From Marivirga sp. (GTDB taxonomy: Bacteria > Bacteroidota > Bacteroidia > Cytophagales > Cyclobacteriaceae): DNA of 32,283 nt. Below the pieces are notes generated by a model, which made no database searches, was not told the origin of the DNA, and was given only the letters and a program-made list of their open reading frames with translations. The position numbers were made by a program, and so were the translations under genes. The stretch is from the NCBI RefSeq assembly GCF_024636815.1, contig NZ_JAGXGF010000096.1:1-32283 (forward strand), in the 5' to 3' direction. Of this stretch, positions 28,758-32,283 are shown one piece after another; within the stretch, counting starts at the first letter, position 1; each line of letters opens with the position of its first letter.

Positions 28758-30200
28758 TCAGGAATCCTCCTCAAAATCCTCCAAATTATCTCCCGAAAAG
28801 TTCTCCTTTAGAAATAAATTGGTTGCGAGTGGGAACAAATGGGCATTGGATTCGAAAAAGTGCATCATATACCCTGCTGTATTTATAAATATCACCAGAT
28901 CTCCTATGGCCGGAAGTCTATTTAAGGTAATTTTTCTCTTCAGCAATACGTCTCGCTCCAGACAATACGCTCCTGTAAAATAAACTTCAACCTGCTCAGT
29001 TGAAGGCTCAGTTTTCAAATTAATCACACAGGGATCCAAAAGAAAATCCGCACTTGAACTGGCCATCTGTGTCATGTTCATTTCCAACCCAACTAGCCAA
29101 TCTCCATTCGAATCTTTTTTCCTAAAAGCTACTCTGGCAATGGTCATACCCGTTTGATCCAATAAAGATCTTCCCGGCTCCATACGAAGCTGAATTTTCT
29201 TTTTCCGCAGCAATTCCGCCAACTTCTTTCCTCCTGATGAAGAGTATGAAAGTATTTTCTGTAGAAATGTAGCCTTTGAAGTTTCATTCCAAAAAGGATA
29301 AGAATTTAATTTTCCCTGGATTTTTCCGTCTATCAACTGAAATCCCAGACCATCATTACCAAAAGTAATCGAACGGCTCTTTCCAAGTACCGCATCTTGC
29401 AACTCCTCCTGAAACTCCAACCAATCACTTTCATTTTGAAGATAATTCATCAAAAAACCTCCTCCAATATCTATATACTTAGTATTAAATCCGGTTTGAT
29501 CCAGTTTTTCTGCCAACTCAATGCTTTGCAAAAGTGCTTCTCCTCTCTGAGAAATTGAATAACCATTCAGGTGAAAATGTACACCCGAATATTCCAATCC
29601 TGAAAATCGTCCATCAGCTCTAAAATTGTCTATTACGAAGGATTCAGCCTCCGCTACATCAAAGCCAAATCGACTGTATAGCTTTTCCCCACCTACCAAA
29701 AACCCACTAACCCGAATGCCTACTTTAGCCTTAACTCCATGCTCCTCTGCTACCTCCTGCACCAGCACTGCCTCATCCCAATTATCCAGGATGATCAGCA
29801 CATTGGATTTGACAGCGAGCTGAATCAGCTGCTTGTTCTTGATTGCCGCAGTGACTACCAGTTTTTGATTATTAACACCACATTCTAAGCTTTGCTTCAG
29901 TTCTTCCAGACTAGCTGTATCCACTCCAATATCCAGCGTCTGGGCTTTTCTCACAAAGCGCCTACATTTATTTGCCTTTCGGGCAAAAAGCACCATGTGA
30001 TCCAATTCAAAATCATTCAGAACTTTCTCATACTCTAGGTAATTTTCTTCGAAAGGAAGCGTATTATGAAGATTTACCGGTGATCCCCATTTGTCTAAAA
30101 GCTGATTCAGAACATCCTCTTTTCGTAAAAGTTGTAGTATCCAATCCGAAATTTTTGGTTGGAGCCTAGGTAGGGAATCTATTTTTTTTTCAATATTCAT
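28758..30200 (-). CDS. Y4yA-like PLP-dependent decarboxylase (fold type III)
   Basis: 480 residues. The alanine racemase/DapDC-like barrel has the PLP lysine in FARKANK (K75), the HFHLNG segment, the phosphate-binding IDIGGGF and a C-terminal domain with RMEPGRS and TGAYCLERD. This matches group IV decarboxylases and in particular the Y4yA-type proteins first named on a rhizobial plasmid next to siderophore-like genes. It probably decarboxylates or otherwise transforms a small amino acid; the substrate is not known. Its start lies inside the end of the FAD-protein gene (11-base overlap), so the two are translationally coupled. Confidence 0.82.
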   Translation of the reverse strand: MNIEKKIDSLPRLQPKISDWILQLLRKEDVLNQLLDKWGSPVNLHNTLPFEENYLEYEKVLNDFELDHMVLFARKANKCRRFVRKAQTLDIGVDTASLEELKQSLECGVNNQKLVVTAAIKNKQLIQLAVKSNVLIILDNWDEAVLVQEVAEEHGVKAKVGIRVSGFLVGGEKLYSRFGFDVAEAESFVIDNFRADGRFSGLEYSGVHFHLNGYSISQRGEALLQSIELAEKLDQTGFNTKYIDIGGGFLMNYLQNESDWLEFQEELQDAVLGKSRSITFGNDGLGFQLIDGKIQGKLNSYPFWNETSKATFLQKILSYSSSGGKKLAELLRKKKIQLRMEPGRSLLDQTGMTIARVAFRKKDSNGDWLVGLEMNMTQMASSSADFLLDPCVINLKTEPSTEQVEVYFTGAYCLERDVLLKRKITLNRLPAIGDLVIFINTAGYMMHFFESNAHLFPLATNLFLKENFSGDNLEDFEEDS

Positions 30201-32076
30201 TTTCTAAAAGCTCTAAAGAATTTATGCTCCGAAATTTTACCACTTCGTCAGCCACCCTATCCGCCCATGCAGAAACGAAATCATTTTTTTCTGTGGATAA
30301 AGAATCATTATCAAAGGTAATTCCCTCCGTCGGTGTGCCTGTAAATGTGAGCTGAGGCACCACGTTTCCATATTTATCCAAAGGATTGCCCGACCTATTT
30401 AAGTCTACGCAACCAGGCTTAAAAGTGATCCCGAACTTGCACACATTCACAAATGGCCTAGCATGCCCTTTCCTGATTAAGTTTTCATAAAGCGGCGAAA
30501 GCTGATCATCTACCCTATATTTTGGAATTCTAGCGTCTACAAAAAAATCTGTGGAGATTTCATTTCCATACACAGTAGCTAGCCTATACTGTTTGTGGGC
30601 TTCTTCATATGTCATACTCGGGGAATTAGAAAAAGAAAAGTCAAGAATTCCCGCTTTGGCCAATGCCAGTATTTTTTTCATATTGATCACAGGAGGACCA
30701 TACGAAACCCGGTTGAAATGGGATGCATACTGCTCAGAAAATAGCTGATGAGACGATGGCGTAAGGCCACCAAAACTATAGACCCGATTGAATAAATCAG
30801 TCATTTGTCTCCAAACTCCAGACGCATTTGCCAAGGGACTTTCTTTCTCTCCTAGCTCTGCACAATTGATCCAGTGGGAAATCAAATTAATCACCTCCTC
30901 ATTTGATTTTACAGGGCTGTGATTTTCACAGGGAAAAAAATGTTCAAACTCAAATATCTCAGCCTGCGGGTATTTTTCATGAAAATCAAAAATTTGGGTT
31001 TCTACTTCTCTAAAATTTGGGCTGTAGCACAAGTCTAATCCGTGAATTCTAAACATACAATCATAATAACTAAAAATTATTTCCTTCTTAATTAAGGGCA
31101 ACAACTCTAGTTTGAAGTCTACTTTCCAAGAGGGGAGTTTTTCTCCCATTCCCACGAAATTTTCCAGTTTGAAATATTTTAGCTCCTTTATAGGTTTACC
31201 AAATGTGCTTTTTCTGGGAAACATCGGTAAGCCTGATTTTGAAAAAGGATATATTTTTGAAGGTTCTTCGCCAGTGGAAAAATACTTCAATTCATTTCCT
31301 GAATTTTTGAAAAAACCACCCCTACCTTCGGTCAATGCCAATGCTGCGTCAATGAAGGTCAATCCCATCCCTTTTACAGCTACTTTAGATTTCGGTAAAA
31401 TACCTGACAATTTCGTCTTGACCGGATAAATGAAGTCCACATCAGAAGAAGGGTTCAATCTGTTTTTCTTTGAGGAATTGACTGTCAGATGGCCGGTGGC
31501 CAAAAGCAACTGATCAAACCCCCTCAGATGCAATTGCTTTTTAGCTTGGGTCAGGAGGAGTAGATTTATTTTATCACCTGATTTTTCCAAGTCGGTAATT
31601 TCTCCAAGATGCTGGACAATGGAAATGTGGCCTGGGCAGTTTTCCAAAAGGGAATTGAATCCATAACTCAAATACCTGCCGACTAATGCACGAGGCGAAT
31701 ATTCATCATGAATTGGATCCTGCTTATTGGACTCCCCAAATTTTAACCATTCCACAAAAGAAATCGGCTCCGGAACAATTGGTGAAGGCTTGGAATCTGG
31801 CCACATGTTGATAAATCCATTGGCATAATTCATCATTAAATATTCCGGCTGATCCGTTCGGTATACATCACCACATCCAAAGTAGGGTGTCTTGTTTATC
31901 AAATAAATTTCAATGGGCTGATCTGAAAAACTTTCTTTAAGGTTCGCCAGTAGTCTTTCCAATCCATAGAGTCCTTTGGGTCCCAAACCAACTATCCCTA
32001 CTCTGAAAGGCCTTGTCACTCCATAGTTCGGGAGTTCCTTTTTGATTTTTTTATGTGCCTGCGATATCATAAACAT
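30190..32076 (-). CDS. FAD/NAD(P)-binding protein
   Basis: 628 residues. N-terminal dinucleotide-binding motif GIVGLGPKGLYG (about 27-38), then YFGCGDVY and MMNYANGF; the middle has LLLATGHLTV and a second domain. It belongs to the FAD-NAD(P)-binding oxidoreductase group with no known reaction, found next to Y4yA-like and cysteine synthase-like genes in other bacteria (from memory, not checked). Soluble, no signal peptide. ATG at 32076, with another Met two codons on. 41 bases after the cysteine synthase family gene. A role in oxidising or cleaving an amino-acid adduct is only a guess. Confidence 0.75.
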   Translation of the reverse strand: MFMISQAHKKIKKELPNYGVTRPFRVGIVGLGPKGLYGLERLLANLKESFSDQPIEIYLINKTPYFGCGDVYRTDQPEYLMMNYANGFINMWPDSKPSPIVPEPISFVEWLKFGESNKQDPIHDEYSPRALVGRYLSYGFNSLLENCPGHISIVQHLGEITDLEKSGDKINLLLLTQAKKQLHLRGFDQLLLATGHLTVNSSKKNRLNPSSDVDFIYPVKTKLSGILPKSKVAVKGMGLTFIDAALALTEGRGGFFKNSGNELKYFSTGEEPSKIYPFSKSGLPMFPRKSTFGKPIKELKYFKLENFVGMGEKLPSWKVDFKLELLPLIKKEIIFSYYDCMFRIHGLDLCYSPNFREVETQIFDFHEKYPQAEIFEFEHFFPCENHSPVKSNEEVINLISHWINCAELGEKESPLANASGVWRQMTDLFNRVYSFGGLTPSSHQLFSEQYASHFNRVSYGPPVINMKKILALAKAGILDFSFSNSPSMTYEEAHKQYRLATVYGNEISTDFFVDARIPKYRVDDQLSPLYENLIRKGHARPFVNVCKFGITFKPGCVDLNRSGNPLDKYGNVVPQLTFTGTPTEGITFDNDSLSTEKNDFVSAWADRVADEVVKFRSINSLELLENEY

Positions 32077-32117
32077 CTCATTCTATTATTTAAATTCAAT
32101 TTTAGAATCATGCTTCA

Positions 32118-32283
32118 TTAAGACTTTAGCTGCATATTACTTTGACAGTTGTTGAGTACCCATTCTTCATTGTAAATGGTATCTAGGTATCTTTCACCTC
32201 TATCGCAGAGTATAAGCGCACATGTAGAATTTGGGGGTAAATGATGTGCATATTTGAGAAGAGAACTAATCACGGCTCCCGAA
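32118..32283 (-). CDS. Cysteine synthase family PLP enzyme, C-terminal fragment (5' part outside window)
   Basis: 54 residues read in frame from the right edge to the TAA at 32118-32120. They match the end of cysteine synthase/SbnA-like enzymes: SGAVISSLLKYA, ALILCDRGERYLD and TIYNEEWV. The family joins a nucleophile to an activated serine; SbnA-type members make a 2,3-diaminopropionate precursor for siderophores. The active-site lysine is outside the window, so true cysteine synthase cannot be excluded. First gene visible of the right-hand operon. Confidence 0.82.
   Translation of the reverse strand, partial: SGAVISSLLKYAHHLPPNSTCALILCDRGERYLDTIYNEEWVLNNCQSNMQLKS

Overview
The window looks like chromosomal DNA of a Bacteroidota bacterium, probably a marine or soil Cytophagales-type organism (the lineage below phylum is a guess). 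The evidence is the AT-rich sequence, the near absence of Shine-Dalgarno signals in front of the genes, and a C-terminal type IX secretion (T9SS) sorting domain on the protein at the left edge.

Layout. (1) 1-1448, plus strand: the 3' part of a secreted protein with bacterial Ig-like domains and a T9SS sorting domain, followed by an intrinsic terminator. (2) 1686-27833, minus strand: fifteen genes with gaps of at most 38 bases or short overlaps, read as one long operon transcribed right to left. In transcription order they are fcl and gmd (GDP-L-fucose), a hybrid NRPS-PKS, an NRPS with thioesterase, a 4'-phosphopantetheinyl transferase, a Wza-type export lipoprotein, a Wzc-type tyrosine kinase/co-polymerase, a Wzx-type flippase, a GT11 fucosyltransferase, a GT4 glycosyltransferase, a Wzy-type polymerase and four more GT4-like glycosyltransferases. 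(3) 27834-28757: 924 bases with no recognisable gene, the likely promoter/leader region of the operon. (4) 28758-32283, minus strand: a second operon with a Y4yA-like PLP decarboxylase, a FAD/NAD(P)-binding protein and the 3' end of a cysteine synthase family gene.

How the genes fit together. Fcl and Gmd make GDP-fucose for the GT11 enzyme; the GTs, Wzx, Wzy, Wza and Wzc form a Wzx/Wzy-dependent exopolysaccharide or capsule system. No initiating sugar-phosphate transferase is visible. The unusual part is a complete small-molecule assembly line inside this operon: A-PCP-KS-AT-ACP-aminotransferase on one protein, C-A-PCP-TE on the next, then its own PPTase. By collinearity it would extend an alpha-amino acid with malonyl, transaminate the beta-ketone (giving a 3,4-diamino acyl unit), couple it to a second amino acid and release it. 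Because the NRPS-PKS, PPTase and export genes are separated by only 1-4 bases, the product may be made together with the polysaccharide and may even decorate it; that link is inference. The right-hand operon resembles enzyme sets that make unusual amino acids for siderophores and could be independent or could feed the assembly line.
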